NCBI GenBank assembly: GCA_021777755.1
Contig: JAJYDE010000028.1
Location: 1-50,859 of the forward strand
From: Deltaproteobacteria bacterium
GTDB taxonomy: Bacteria > Desulfobacterota > Syntrophobacteria > Syntrophobacterales > Syntrophobacteraceae
Direction of reading: 5' to 3'
Length of the DNA: 50,859 nucleotides
The translations under genes and the position numbers were made by a program. The notes beneath the pieces were generated by a model. That model had not been told where the DNA came from. It ran no database searches and saw only the letters and a list, made by a program, of their open reading frames with translations. Below, in pieces: positions 34,785 to 43,606 of the stretch (positions are counted from its first letter, which is position 1; every line of letters begins with the position of its first letter).

Positions 34785-34909
34785 GAATGAGTAGTTTTGA
34801 AGTTGGCGAGGCCATTGTCTCGGTTTGTGGCGGAAAGCAAGTTTGTCGCCGCCGATAATGCGGGCAAGCGCCCAAAGAGTTTGGCCTGAAGGCTGGAAGG
34901 CGACTTGAA

Positions 34910-36100
34910 TTGGACCAGAGGCAAAAGAAGTTGAATGACTCCGCTAAAAATCATCCTTCAAGGCTGAACCTGTTCGCTTCATTCCTAAGACTTGGCCTCA
35001 CGGCTTTCGGCGGCCCGGCCATGATCGCATATATAAGGGAAATGGCGGTGGACCGGCACGAGTGGCTTGACGGGCAGACTTTTAAAGACGGCGTGGTCCT
35101 GTGCCAATCCGTTCCCGGTGCGACCGCCATGCAGAGCGCCGCCTATGTCGGCATGAAGGCAGGAGGAGTGCCTGGCGCGCTGCTGTCATATATCGGATTT
35201 GGTCTACCCGCATTCGCTTTCATGATGGTCCTGTCATCGCTTTATGCCGCCTATCATGGAGTTCCGAGGGTCACATCCCTTTTTGCCGGTCTCCAGGTGT
35301 TGGTCTGCGCTGTGGTGGCGAACGCCGCCTGGACTTTTGGCAGGAGCACGTTCAAGCATTACGAAGACATCGTTTTTGCCGTTGTGGCGGCTGTTCTTTT
35401 TTGGGCCGGGCTCAGCCCTTTCATTATAATTGTTGTCGCCGCCATGGCCGGGATTCTATTTCCGAGAAGCACGCCCGATCCCACTCCAGCCAAAGTTCAG
35501 AGCAACCCCGGCAGACATTATCTAATTCAAACGGCCGTGCCGCTGTTGCTTCTGGCTGCCGCGCTCCTTGCCTTGAACCTCATGGACAGGAAACTCTTCA
35601 GCCTGGCCGCGCTGATGATGAAGGTCGATCTTTTCGCCTTCGGCGGCGGCTTTGCCTCCGTGCCGCTCATGCTTCACGAGGTGGTTGGCGTAAGAGGCTG
35701 GATGGACAGCAAGACTTTCATGGACGGGATAGTCCTGGGACAGGTGACTCCCGGACCGATAGTCATCACAGCGACCTTTGTGGGATATTTGACTCATCGA
35801 ATAGCAGGCGCAATTGTGGCGACCGCGGCGATATTCACTCCCTCTTTCCTTATGGTGATCACGATCACTCCGATAATGGACAAACTGAAGAGCTCGATTT
35901 ACTTCCTCAAGGCTACAAAGGGCATACTCGCCTCATTTGTCGGTCTTCTACTCTTTGTGACGTTTAAATTTTCATTGGCTGTTCACTGGGATATCCTCAA
36001 GGTATTGCTCGGGCTGGCAGTGCTGGCCGCTCTGCTAAAAAAGGTGGACTTGCTCTATGTCGTGCTTGCAAGTGCGGCCTTGTCGGTATTCATATTTTGA
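34910..36100 (+). CDS. chrA: ChrA-type chromate transporter
   Basis: A 396-residue inner-membrane protein with two homologous halves. Each begins with the CHR signature: FLRLGLTAFGGPAMIAYI then CQSVPGATAMQ in the first, MKVDLFAFGGGFASVPLM then LGQVTPGPIVITA in the second. About ten hydrophobic segments follow. ChrA exports chromate by an anion antiport linked to sulfate; in anaerobes its role may be general oxyanion export. The start is a TTG at 34910 preceded by GGAAGG at 11 bases. Expression is probably controlled from the Fnr-like site upstream. Confidence 0.92.
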   Translation: MDQRQKKLNDSAKNHPSRLNLFASFLRLGLTAFGGPAMIAYIREMAVDRHEWLDGQTFKDGVVLCQSVPGATAMQSAAYVGMKAGGVPGALLSYIGFGLPAFAFMMVLSSLYAAYHGVPRVTSLFAGLQVLVCAVVANAAWTFGRSTFKHYEDIVFAVVAAVLFWAGLSPFIIIVVAAMAGILFPRSTPDPTPAKVQSNPGRHYLIQTAVPLLLLAAALLALNLMDRKLFSLAALMMKVDLFAFGGGFASVPLMLHEVVGVRGWMDSKTFMDGIVLGQVTPGPIVITATFVGYLTHRIAGAIVATAAIFTPSFLMVITITPIMDKLKSSIYFLKATKGILASFVGLLLFVTFKFSLAVHWDILKVLLGLAVLAALLKKVDLLYVVLASAALSVFIF

Positions 36101-36118
36101 AATTATGGAAAAGAATCC

Positions 36119-36480
36119 ATGAACGGAAGCAGATTGCAGAAATCGGGGGCCGCGGGCCGGTTGGACGCAAACAGGCGCAACAGGTTACTTAAATCCGCCG
36201 TTTTGCTTTTCCCCTTTGCGGGACAAAGGGCACTGATCAACCTACGTTCCGGAAAGTCTTATTCTGGCGAGATAGTCAGACTGAACAGGCAAGCCGATAC
36301 CGTCACCCAAGAGCTTGAAGTGGATGTTAAATTCGATCAACTGCCCGAACCTATTACAATCGGGGAGGAAACAGAAGCCTCTATTGAGATCGCGGCGGCG
36401 AAAGCAGCCATTTCAGCATCGCAGGCCACGATGTCTTCGGGGGGTTTGGCGGACCGAAAAGGAACGTCTCGGGAAGACCG
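36119..36480 (+). pseudogene. Membrane-fusion (HlyD/RND adaptor) fragment
   Basis: The frame starts ATG 18 bases after chrA. It contains GQRALINLRSGKSYSGEIV, then a segment ending VDVKFDQLPEPI and ITIGEETEASIEI, which match the beta-barrel portion of efflux adaptor proteins. The N-terminal anchor, lipoyl and hairpin domains are missing and the match ends near residue 95; the frame then reads low-quality sequence to 36613. It is a C-terminal remnant of a lost efflux system. Confidence 0.6.
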
Positions 36481-36551
36481 ATCGTGCAGGCGCACTATGA
36501 AATGGTGGCCAATGTTAAAATTGTCAGGCTGCCCTTTCGGTTACCGCCCGC

Positions 36552-36800
36552 ATGCCGCCGTTCGGGCCTTTTACTCTAATATTCGGCCCTCTTGCCGACC
36601 GGTTTGGCGGTGATGTGACTTGTCTCCTTCAACACGTTTGCCGGCGGCGGCATCGGGAGGTTTGTGAATGGAAGAGTCCTCACCACCCGGGACTTCGGGG
36701 CGGCCTTCATCTTGGCCGCAGGCATCATCGGTTCGATCCTGCTTCGGTCTTCAAATGGGTCTTTCGCAATGATTCGACCCATGACAAGCACGGCGACCGG
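36552..36800 (+). pseudogene. MFS-like transporter fragments, frame-disrupted
   Basis: PPFGPFTLIFGPLADRFGG (36555-36611) resembles the MFS motif A loop. About ten bases later a different frame reads VSFNTFAGGGIGRFVNGRVL and FGAAFILAAGIIGSILL, like later MFS segments. Most of the ~400-residue protein is absent, so internal deletion plus frameshift is inferred. It follows the adaptor fragment, and together they may be remains of one EmrAB-like efflux locus. The MFS assignment rests on short motifs. Confidence 0.5.
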
Positions 36801-36836
36801 ATCAGCCCGCCACCAATGAAACAAAGCGTTCAGGAC
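36747..36836 (-). pseudogene. Fragment of a cation-transporter C-terminal helix
   Basis: On the minus strand VLNALFHWWRADPVAVLVM and GRIIAKDPFED resemble the last transmembrane segment of cation transporters. The intact gene just upstream (36879-37562) has LMLNHLFGWWWADPLAALG at the same place. The fragment overlaps the MFS-like remnant on the other strand, so only one reading can be ancestral over the shared bases. It suggests a partial paralogue duplication. Confidence 0.45.
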
Positions 36837-36878
36837 CGGCGCGCCCGACAATATGGAGATTTTCATGTGCCGCCAGGT

Positions 36879-37562
36879 TCAATCGTCTTCACCACAACAA
36901 CAGGTTTGGCCAGTGCGAGCCGCGTGCCATGCCTCGCGTCCCTCCTGGATGAGAAAATACACCAGACCGAGAGCCGCCAGGGGATCGGCCCACCACCAAC
37001 CAAAGAGATGGTTGAGCATGAGGCCGGCAAGTAACGTGAAAGACATATAGGCGCAGGTCATGCTGCAGGCTGCGTCCGCCTTGAGCGCCGCGCTCCCGAT
37101 GTGTTTGGCTATTCGGAGCTTGCCTTGCCATAACAGTGGCATTGCGACAGCCGCGGTCACTGCCAGGCCAATACCCCACCAGGAGGACTCTGGCCTGGTC
37201 CTGGCAAAAAGCGTAAACGCACTGTCGCTGACAATGTAAATGGCGAGGACAAACAAGCTGATGGCCGTAACCCACGAGGCGTGCCGTTCAGTCTGCTCGA
37301 TCCGTTCAAGAGAGCCGCCCCGTTGTTCAACCAGCAACCGCCGCAGCAGGATGCCACCGGCAATCAGTTCAATGATACTATCAATTCCAAAGCCTTGCAG
37401 TGAAACGCTTCGGGTAGCAAAGCCAACGGTGATCGCAATGCCGGCCTCAACCGTCATCCACACAATGGTCGCCAGTTCAATCAAAATCCCCGACCGAAGC
37501 TGTCTTTTGCGAGTAGACTCAGGTTGTGCCACAGGTGCGGAGGTTTCCGTTACGCTATTCAT
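36879..37562 (-). CDS. Cation-diffusion-type (heavy-metal) transporter
   Basis: A 227-residue membrane protein with about six hydrophobic segments: ELATIVWMTVEAGIAITVG, then GFGIDSIIELIAGGILLRRL with the Asp and Glu typical of the CDF metal site, and AALKADAACSMTCAYMS and FGWWWADPLAALGL near the end. The tail is Cys-rich (TCCCGEDD), suggesting thiol-metal binding. It lacks the cytoplasmic domain of classical CDF proteins, as expected for this shorter family. Likely role: efflux of divalent or thiophilic metal. It lies in a patch of transporter debris. Confidence 0.83.
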   Translation of the reverse strand: MNSVTETSAPVAQPESTRKRQLRSGILIELATIVWMTVEAGIAITVGFATRSVSLQGFGIDSIIELIAGGILLRRLLVEQRGGSLERIEQTERHASWVTAISLFVLAIYIVSDSAFTLFARTRPESSWWGIGLAVTAAVAMPLLWQGKLRIAKHIGSAALKADAACSMTCAYMSFTLLAGLMLNHLFGWWWADPLAALGLVYFLIQEGREAWHAARTGQTCCCGEDD

Positions 37563-37674
37563 CGCGATCTCTTTTCTGATTGCTCACGTGTTCCAGCCTG
37601 TTCGGGACGCCCGGATCAGTGAAGTGGTAAAAAAATCTGGTTAACCGAGAGGTGCCAGGAACGAGATTAAGTTT

Positions 37675-37842
37675 AAGCGCAAGCCGTTGGATTTGAAAGC
37701 TCTTTTCAGTGAAGAAAAGGATGGCCTCAAGGATATCCCGCGAGAGGCGACGCGGGAAGTTATCGAGCAGGAGAGGACGGGCACGCCTGGCGCGGGCAAG
37801 GGGGAGCGCTCCCCGGGCCGACCGGGATACCGTGCGGTTAAG
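37675..37842 (+). mobile_element. IS256-family (mutator-type) transposase N-terminal remnant
   Basis: The plus strand reads KRKPLDLKALFSEEKDGLKD, then REATREVIEQE and GAGKGERSPGRPGYRA, the opening of IS256-type transposases (LKALL...EVLEAEM...GERTPGRLGYRSGYY). Resemblance stops at GYRA, near 37837, right where the nfo stop codon lies; the DDE catalytic core and inverted repeats are missing. It is a solo 5' fragment left by insertion followed by deletion. Confidence 0.65.
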
Positions 37843-38731
37843 GAGGAACTGTTGGGAAATGTTTGTAAATGACATCACGGGAAGATTGGAGAAGGGAAGT
37901 CAGGAGCCGCAGGTTTTCGATGTCTTCGAGAAGTTCCTTGCCTTTGGGGGTTTCGAGAACCATGGGGTGGTTTTGGAAGCGGGGATCGTTTAGAAGAAGT
38001 CCGAAGCCCCGCAGGCCGATTTTGCCTTTGCCGATGTGTTCATGCCTGTCGACGCGAGCGCCCAGGTCGGGCTTGGAATCATTCAAGTGGAAAAATTTCA
38101 GTCGGTGCAGGCCGATTTGGCGTTCGAGTTTTTCGAAGGTGAGCCGGTAGGCGGCCGGGTCGCGCAAATCGTAGCCGGCGGCAAAGCCGTGGGCGGTATC
38201 GTAGCAGAGTCCCAAGGCGTCGGCGAAGGCGGACATTTGCAAAATGAAGGCGATTTCTTCGAAGGTTGCTCCAAGACATGAGCCCTGGCCGGCGGTGTTT
38301 TCAAGCAGCACGCCAACCGATTGGACCCCCGAGGTGCGGATTGCGAGGTCGAGATTTTTCACCAGGCGAAGGAGGCCGGCTTCGGTCCCCTGTCCCGCGT
38401 GGGCGCCGGGGTGCATTACGAGATAGGGTATGCCGAGTTGGTCGCATCTTTTGAGTTCTTCGGCAAAGGCGGCCACCGATCGGTGCAGGATCGATTCGTC
38501 CGAGGCGGCAAGGTTTATGAGATAGGAGCCGTGGGCGGCAATGGGGGGGCGGCCGCACTGGTCCCGGCGGGCTTTGAAGCGTGAGATCTCTTCGGGGGCA
38601 AGAAGCGGTGAGAGCCACCGCCTCTGATTGGCCGTAAAGATTTGAAGTGCCCGGCCCCGGATTTTCTCCATACGTTCGAAGGCGAGATGAAGACCTCCGG
38701 CAACCGAGGTATGGGCTCCAAGGTAAGGCAT
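37838..38731 (-). CDS. nfo: Endonuclease IV (AP endonuclease)
   Basis: A 297-residue enzyme; the start at 38731 follows GAGGAG and gives the canonical MPYLGAHTSVAGG. Further motifs: IFTANQRRW, AAHGSYLINLA, VMHPGAHAG (zinc-binding His), VLLENTAGQG, LCYDTAHGFAAGYD, FFHLNDSKPDLGARVDRHEHIGKG and MVLETPKG, covering the His, Glu and Asp ligands of the three-zinc site. It cleaves abasic sites in base-excision repair. Its stop codon abuts the IS256 remnant, so the last few residues (HFPTVPP) may be altered by that insertion. Confidence 0.95.
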   Translation of the reverse strand: MPYLGAHTSVAGGLHLAFERMEKIRGRALQIFTANQRRWLSPLLAPEEISRFKARRDQCGRPPIAAHGSYLINLAASDESILHRSVAAFAEELKRCDQLGIPYLVMHPGAHAGQGTEAGLLRLVKNLDLAIRTSGVQSVGVLLENTAGQGSCLGATFEEIAFILQMSAFADALGLCYDTAHGFAAGYDLRDPAAYRLTFEKLERQIGLHRLKFFHLNDSKPDLGARVDRHEHIGKGKIGLRGFGLLLNDPRFQNHPMVLETPKGKELLEDIENLRLLTSLLQSSRDVIYKHFPTVPP

Positions 38732-38821
38732 GACCAACTCCTCGCGGGTTTGCCTTTCGGCGGATTTTAAATTATTCTGAGCTTGAACTGGAAAGTCCAA
38801 TCTACCTCATGGGAGAATATA

Positions 38822-40123
38822 ATGATAGATCGTTACAGTAATCCGGCGATGGCAGGGATCTGGACAATCGAAAACAAATACCGCAAATGGCTCGACGTGG
38901 AGCTTGCGGTTTGCGAAACGCTTTTCGAAAAAGGTGTGATCCCGCCGGAGGACTTCAGGGCCATAAAGGAAAAGGCGGGCTTCGATGTTGGAAGAATCGA
39001 TGAAATCGAGCGGGAGACCCGGCACGATATCATCGCGTTTTTAACCTGCGTGGCTGAATTCGTGGGGCCCTCGGCAAGATTCATTCACGAGGGGCTGACC
39101 TCTTCGGATGTTTTGGATACGGCACTGGGGCTTCTTTTGACCGAGGCTTCGGAGCTTCTGCTGGAGGATATCGACAAGCTGCTGGGGGTTCTCAAGAGGA
39201 GGGCTTTGGAGCTTAAGGATGTGGTGGAGATGGGCCGCTCCCACAACGTCCATGCCGAGCCGATCACCCTGGGGCTTAAATTTGCCGTCTGGTATTGCGA
39301 GATGGAGCGAAACCGGGAGCGCATGGAGCAGGCCCGGGAATCGGTACGGGTGGGGAAGATATCGGGGGCCGTGGGGACCTTCGCCAACACGGCCCCTGAA
39401 ATCGAGGAGGCCGTCTGCGGGCGCCTGGGACTAAAATGGGCTCCGGTCAGCACCCAAATCATTCAGCGGGACCGCCACGCCCAGTTTTTTACCACACTTG
39501 CCATAATCGGCTGTTCGATCGAAAAAATCGCCACCCAGATCCGGCTGCTCCAGCACACCGAGATCCGAGAGGTGGAGGAGTATTTTTCTCCCGGCCAGAA
39601 GGGTTCTTCGGCCATGCCTCACAAGCGCAACCCGATCTCTTCGGAAAACCTCTCGGGGCTTTCGCGGGTTCTTCGCGGCAATGCGATGGCCGCGATGGAA
39701 AACGTGGCGTTGTGGCATGAGCGCGACATCAGCCATTCATCGGTTGAGCGGGTCATAGGGCCGGATTCGACCATTTTGCTCGACTACATGCTGCGGCGCC
39801 TGACGGGCGTAATCGACCGGCTGACGGTGTTTCCGGAGAACATGAAGCGCAACATGGCCGTTTCGGGAAATCTGCTTTTCTCCCAGCAGGTGCTGCTTGC
39901 TCTTATCCAGAAGGGGCTGAGCCGGGAGGAGGCCTACCGCATGGTCCAGAAAAACGCCATGGAGGTCTGGAGCAAACGGGGCGATTTGAAAGATCAGCTC
40001 AAAGCCGACCCGGATGTCAGGGGTTACTTTTGCGAAGAGGAATTGGACTCGATATTCGATCTCGACTATCACCTCAAGAATGTGGACGTGATATTCGGGC
40101 GGGTCTTTGGAGAGAAATCGTGA
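38822..40123 (+). CDS. purB: Adenylosuccinate lyase
   Basis: A 433-residue enzyme; the ATG at 38822 follows GGGAG and yields MIDRYSNPAMAGIW, the usual N-terminus. Catalytic regions: RSHNVHAEPITLGLKFA (His), TSSDVLDTALGL, and the superfamily signature GSSAMPHKRNPISSENLSGL with the mobile Ser loop. It cleaves adenylosuccinate and SAICAR in purine synthesis. Its stop overlaps the GTG start of the U32 peptidase gene, coupling the two. The first base of nfo lies 91 bases away on the opposite strand, so their promoters share that short gap. Confidence 0.96.
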   Translation: MIDRYSNPAMAGIWTIENKYRKWLDVELAVCETLFEKGVIPPEDFRAIKEKAGFDVGRIDEIERETRHDIIAFLTCVAEFVGPSARFIHEGLTSSDVLDTALGLLLTEASELLLEDIDKLLGVLKRRALELKDVVEMGRSHNVHAEPITLGLKFAVWYCEMERNRERMEQARESVRVGKISGAVGTFANTAPEIEEAVCGRLGLKWAPVSTQIIQRDRHAQFFTTLAIIGCSIEKIATQIRLLQHTEIREVEEYFSPGQKGSSAMPHKRNPISSENLSGLSRVLRGNAMAAMENVALWHERDISHSSVERVIGPDSTILLDYMLRRLTGVIDRLTVFPENMKRNMAVSGNLLFSQQVLLALIQKGLSREEAYRMVQKNAMEVWSKRGDLKDQLKADPDVRGYFCEEELDSIFDLDYHLKNVDVIFGRVFGEKS

Positions 40124-42186
40124 GTTTTAAGCCGGAACTGCTCGCCCCGGCGGGCAATATCGAATCTTTTTTCGCCGCGGTGGAAAACGGGGCCGACGCG
40201 GTCTACCTGGGGCTCAAGAAATTCAGCGCCAGGGCGAGCGCATCAAACTTTACCATGAGCGAGCTGGCAACTATCGTCCCGTTTGCGCGAAAGCGCGGTG
40301 TGCGGGTCTACGTGGCCGTAAACAACCAGATCGTTTCGGGGGAACTGGCCGAACTGATCACCACTATCGACAGGCTTGCCAGAATCCACCCGGATGGACT
40401 CATCGTTTCGGACCCGGCCATTTTCCATCTTGCCAGGCGCCATTATCCCGATCTGAGGCTTCACGCCTCCACTCTTGCCTTCGCGCACAATTCGGCGGGG
40501 GTGAGGACACTGATGGGGATGGGGGCGTCCCGGGTGGTGACGGCGCGGGAACTCAGCCTCGAAGAGATCGAAAAAATATACGACAACACGGGGGCCGAAC
40601 TGGAGATTTTCATCCACGGCGCCCTTTGTTATTCCTACTCGGGGCTCTGCCTTGCGAGCAGTTACCGGGGCGGACGAAGCGGGCTTCGCGGCGAGTGCGT
40701 CCAGCCGTGCCGATTAAAATTTCACCAGGGGAGCAAGGGCGGTTTTTTCCTTTCCTGCGGGGATTTGTGCGGACTGCCGCTCGTTCCGAGGCTGAAGCGG
40801 GCTCATATCGCCGCACTCAAAATTGAAGGGCGCATGAAGCCTGCTTCCTGGGTGGCCGGGGTGGTAAGGGCCTACCGCATGGTGCTGGACGCCGAGAGCG
40901 CGGAGGAGGAAAAGCGTGCCTTGTCCGAGGCCAGGGAGTTGCTTGCGCAGAACCCGTCGAGGCGGCTCAGTTGCGGGCGGCTTGGAAACCTCGGGGCGGC
41001 CGAGATTTTAAGCCCTTCCCGGTCCGGGTCCAACGGCCTTTGGATTGCGACGGTAAAAGGGGTTTACGAAAACCGGGTGCTTCTCGATGTTCGCAGCCCT
41101 GTTTCGAAAGGCGACCGGCTACGGCCCGAATCTTCGGCGGGTCGAGAGGAAGAGGCTTTCACGGTTTTGCAGCTTTTCGACAAAGCGGGGGGTGCGATCG
41201 AGTTTGCCAAGGCGGGGACCGCGGCATACCTTGCCTGCCCGAAGCCGCTCAAGGCTGGGGAAAGGCTTTTTAAACTCGGGTCCAAGACCGAGCCCGCGGC
41301 GGCGATATGGAAAAGGATAAAAGAGCAAGTCCCTTCGGCGATGGCGATAAAATCCGCTCCTGCGATTCGGGAAATTATCGGGGAATATGAAAAACCCGAG
41401 GAGTCAGGAGCAAGAGCGCAAGAGGCGCTCACGGTCAAAATCGATTCTCCCGGCGACCTGGTGGAGGCGCTCCAGTCTTCGGCCTCCTCGGTCTTTCTGC
41501 GTGCAACCCGGCACAACCTCGAACGGATCGCCAGGCAGCGGTTTTCGACTTTTCAGAGGAAAAAGCTTGGTTTGTCTCTTCCTCCCGTCATGATGGAAAA
41601 AGACAGCGAGTATTTCAGGGCGGCTGTGGAATGGTTTATAAACCAAGGTTTTGCGCTGTGGGAGATCAACAACTGGGGCCATTTCGACCTGGTGGGCAAG
41701 ACCAGGGGGCTTCGCCTTGTTGCCGGAGCGAGGCTCAACCTCAGAAACAGCGCCGCTTTCGAGCAGGTTTTCGAAATGGGTTGCGAGTCGGCGGTGTTTT
41801 CGCTCGAAACCACCAAAGTGGAACTGCAGGAGGCGGCCGGGCAAAAACTACGCTCCCGCCTGGCTGTTACGGTTTATTGCCGGCCGCCTCTATTCACATC
41901 CTGTCTCGTTCCGCCCATTTACATGGACCGAGCGTTGGTGAGCCCCCGAAAGGAAGTCTATTATCCGACCGCGCAGGCCGGTCGGGCCGAAATTTACGCC
42001 GACCGGCCGGTCAGCTGGCTGGAGCAACTCCCGGTCCTGAGAGCCTTGGGTTATCGGCGATTCCTGATCGATTTGAGCGAAGGACCCGCCAAGCGGCCGG
42101 GATTGAGTGAAATCCTCAGGGGATTCGCTTCTTGCCGCACCAGGGGGGGCTACTCGCTTTTCAACTTCGAAAGAAGGCCCGAGTAG
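40120..42186 (+). CDS. U32-family peptidase-like protein (RlhA-like)
   Basis: A 688-residue protein starting at GTG 40120 with GGAGAG upstream and GTGA overlapping the purB stop. It opens ELLAPAGNIESFFAAVENGA, then DAVYLGLKKFSARASASNFT. The U32 signature is HGALCYSYSGLCLASSYRGG followed by CVQPCR, whose Cys ligands bind an iron-sulfur cluster in RlhA and TrhP. A collagenase-like middle and a second partial U32 unit follow, making a length like E. coli RlhA (653). Those enzymes hydroxylate rRNA or tRNA bases rather than acting as peptidases, so rRNA modification is the likelier role. Confidence 0.85.
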   Translation: MSFKPELLAPAGNIESFFAAVENGADAVYLGLKKFSARASASNFTMSELATIVPFARKRGVRVYVAVNNQIVSGELAELITTIDRLARIHPDGLIVSDPAIFHLARRHYPDLRLHASTLAFAHNSAGVRTLMGMGASRVVTARELSLEEIEKIYDNTGAELEIFIHGALCYSYSGLCLASSYRGGRSGLRGECVQPCRLKFHQGSKGGFFLSCGDLCGLPLVPRLKRAHIAALKIEGRMKPASWVAGVVRAYRMVLDAESAEEEKRALSEARELLAQNPSRRLSCGRLGNLGAAEILSPSRSGSNGLWIATVKGVYENRVLLDVRSPVSKGDRLRPESSAGREEEAFTVLQLFDKAGGAIEFAKAGTAAYLACPKPLKAGERLFKLGSKTEPAAAIWKRIKEQVPSAMAIKSAPAIREIIGEYEKPEESGARAQEALTVKIDSPGDLVEALQSSASSVFLRATRHNLERIARQRFSTFQRKKLGLSLPPVMMEKDSEYFRAAVEWFINQGFALWEINNWGHFDLVGKTRGLRLVAGARLNLRNSAAFEQVFEMGCESAVFSLETTKVELQEAAGQKLRSRLAVTVYCRPPLFTSCLVPPIYMDRALVSPRKEVYYPTAQAGRAEIYADRPVSWLEQLPVLRALGYRRFLIDLSEGPAKRPGLSEILRGFASCRTRGGYSLFNFERRPE

Positions 42187-42192
42187 GGTGTT

Positions 42193-42723
42193 TCAGGCCG
42201 CCTTTTTACCCGCCAAACCGAGCATCTTCAAACAGGCATCGACGAAGGCGGGAATATCGGAGGGCCTCCTGCTGGTAACGAGGTTGCCGTCCACCACCAC
42301 CTCTTTGTCCAGATAATCGGCCCCGGCATATTTCATGTCGCAGAGCAGGGATTTCCAGCCCGTGGCCTTGCGGCCCTGGAGTTTTCCGGCCGAGATAAGG
42401 AGCTGCGGGCCATGGCAGATGGCGAAAACCGGTTTGTCCCGCTCCATGAAATGCTTTACGAAGCGAACGGGGCCCTTGTGCGCCCTCAAGTTATCGGGGG
42501 AGTAGCCGCCGGGGATTAGCAGAGCATCGAAATCGTCCGGGCCGGCAGAGTCCACTTCCATGTCAATTTGCACAGGGGTTGCATGCTTTTTGCCGGTGAC
42601 CGTTTCGCCCTTCTTCAGGCCAAGGTGAACCAGGCGGCACCCGGCATTTCTGAAAGCCCGGGCGGGTTCGCTGTATTCGGAGTCCTCGAAATCCTTTCCG
42701 ATCAAAACCGCTATGGTAGTCAT
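42193..42723 (-). CDS. DJ-1/PfpI-family protein
   Basis: A 176-residue protein: IAVLIGKDFEDSEYSEP with the family Glu, LLIPGGYSPDNLR, and the nucleophile elbow AICHGPQLLISAG with the reactive Cys followed by His. This is the PfpI/YhbO subgroup, described as deglycases or stress-response proteases. Cytosolic. It is convergent with the U32 gene, 6 bases away, with no room for a separate terminator. Upstream 42724-42811 is a short spacer to the ABC-2 permease gene on the same strand. Confidence 0.93.
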   Translation of the reverse strand: MTTIAVLIGKDFEDSEYSEPARAFRNAGCRLVHLGLKKGETVTGKKHATPVQIDMEVDSAGPDDFDALLIPGGYSPDNLRAHKGPVRFVKHFMERDKPVFAICHGPQLLISAGKLQGRKATGWKSLLCDMKYAGADYLDKEVVVDGNLVTSRRPSDIPAFVDACLKMLGLAGKKAA

Positions 42724-42811
42724 GTCTGCCTCCTGAAATTAAGAGTTCACCTTTAAATATTCGACATGACTGGGTAATTTGCAAGTCCCGCGGTCGCGGA
42801 CAAATTCGGGA

Positions 42812-43606
42812 TCAACTGATGAGTCTTCGACGCATGACGATCAGGGCCACGGGGAAGGTAAGCACAAAGACGGCGGCGATGTAGAGGACGCTCCAGGTGA
42901 GGTCGAGGGCGGCTTTGCCCAGGCACAAGGCGCGGCAGAGGTTTACAAGGTGAGTCAGGGGCAAGGCGAGGGCAAGTTTTTGCGCCCAGCCGGGAAGAGC
43001 CGTGGTGGGGAAAAAGGTGCCGCTGAAAAGAAACATGGGGGTGATGAAAAGAAAGATTGGAAGATTGTACATATCGATAGTGGGGGTAATGCCGGTAAAG
43101 ATCATGCCCACGGTTCCGAAGGCCAGGCCGCCCAAAAAGGACAGGGGCAGTATGAGCAGTCCGAGGGGAAAAGAGACAAGACCGAAGCAGGCGATCACGG
43201 CGAGCACTATGGCCCCCGCGATGACCGATTTGGTGGCGCCCCAGACGATTTCACCGGCAATGATGTCTTCGAGCGAGAGCGGGGTGGCCATCATTGCATC
43301 GAAGGTTTTCTGATAATACATGCGAACGAAGGAAGCGTAGGTGTTTTCAAAAAAAGCGTTATACATGATGGTAATGGCGAGAAGGGCCGGGGCGATGAAG
43401 GCGACGTAGGCGATGGGCGCCCCCTGATAGTCCACCTGTCGGATAAAGGAGCTCAGCCCCACGCCGAAGGCCGCGAGGTACATGAGGGGTTCGAGCAGAG
43501 GCACGAGAAAGTTTACGAACCAGATCTTTTTATAGACCACCACATTGCGGTTCCATACCAGGATGAAGCGCCAGGAGAGATTGCCGATTCGAAGATTGTC
43601 CCTCAT
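42812..43606 (-). CDS. ABC-2 type transporter permease (NodJ-like)
   Basis: A 264-residue integral membrane protein with six hydrophobic segments, including VNFLVPLLEPLMYLAAFGVG, YVAFIAPALLAITIMYNAF, IAGAIVLAVIACFGLVSF, LGGLAFGTVGMIFTGITP and FITPMFLFSGTFFPTTALP. The order and the MMATPLSLEDIIAGEI loop match the NodJ/ABC-2 group, which exports lipo-oligosaccharides, polysaccharides or drugs. Its start overlaps the stop of the ATPase gene by four bases. The substrate is not indicated; there are no glycan genes nearby. Confidence 0.9.
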   Translation of the reverse strand: MRDNLRIGNLSWRFILVWNRNVVVYKKIWFVNFLVPLLEPLMYLAAFGVGLSSFIRQVDYQGAPIAYVAFIAPALLAITIMYNAFFENTYASFVRMYYQKTFDAMMATPLSLEDIIAGEIVWGATKSVIAGAIVLAVIACFGLVSFPLGLLILPLSFLGGLAFGTVGMIFTGITPTIDMYNLPIFLFITPMFLFSGTFFPTTALPGWAQKLALALPLTHLVNLCRALCLGKAALDLTWSVLYIAAVFVLTFPVALIVMRRRLIS

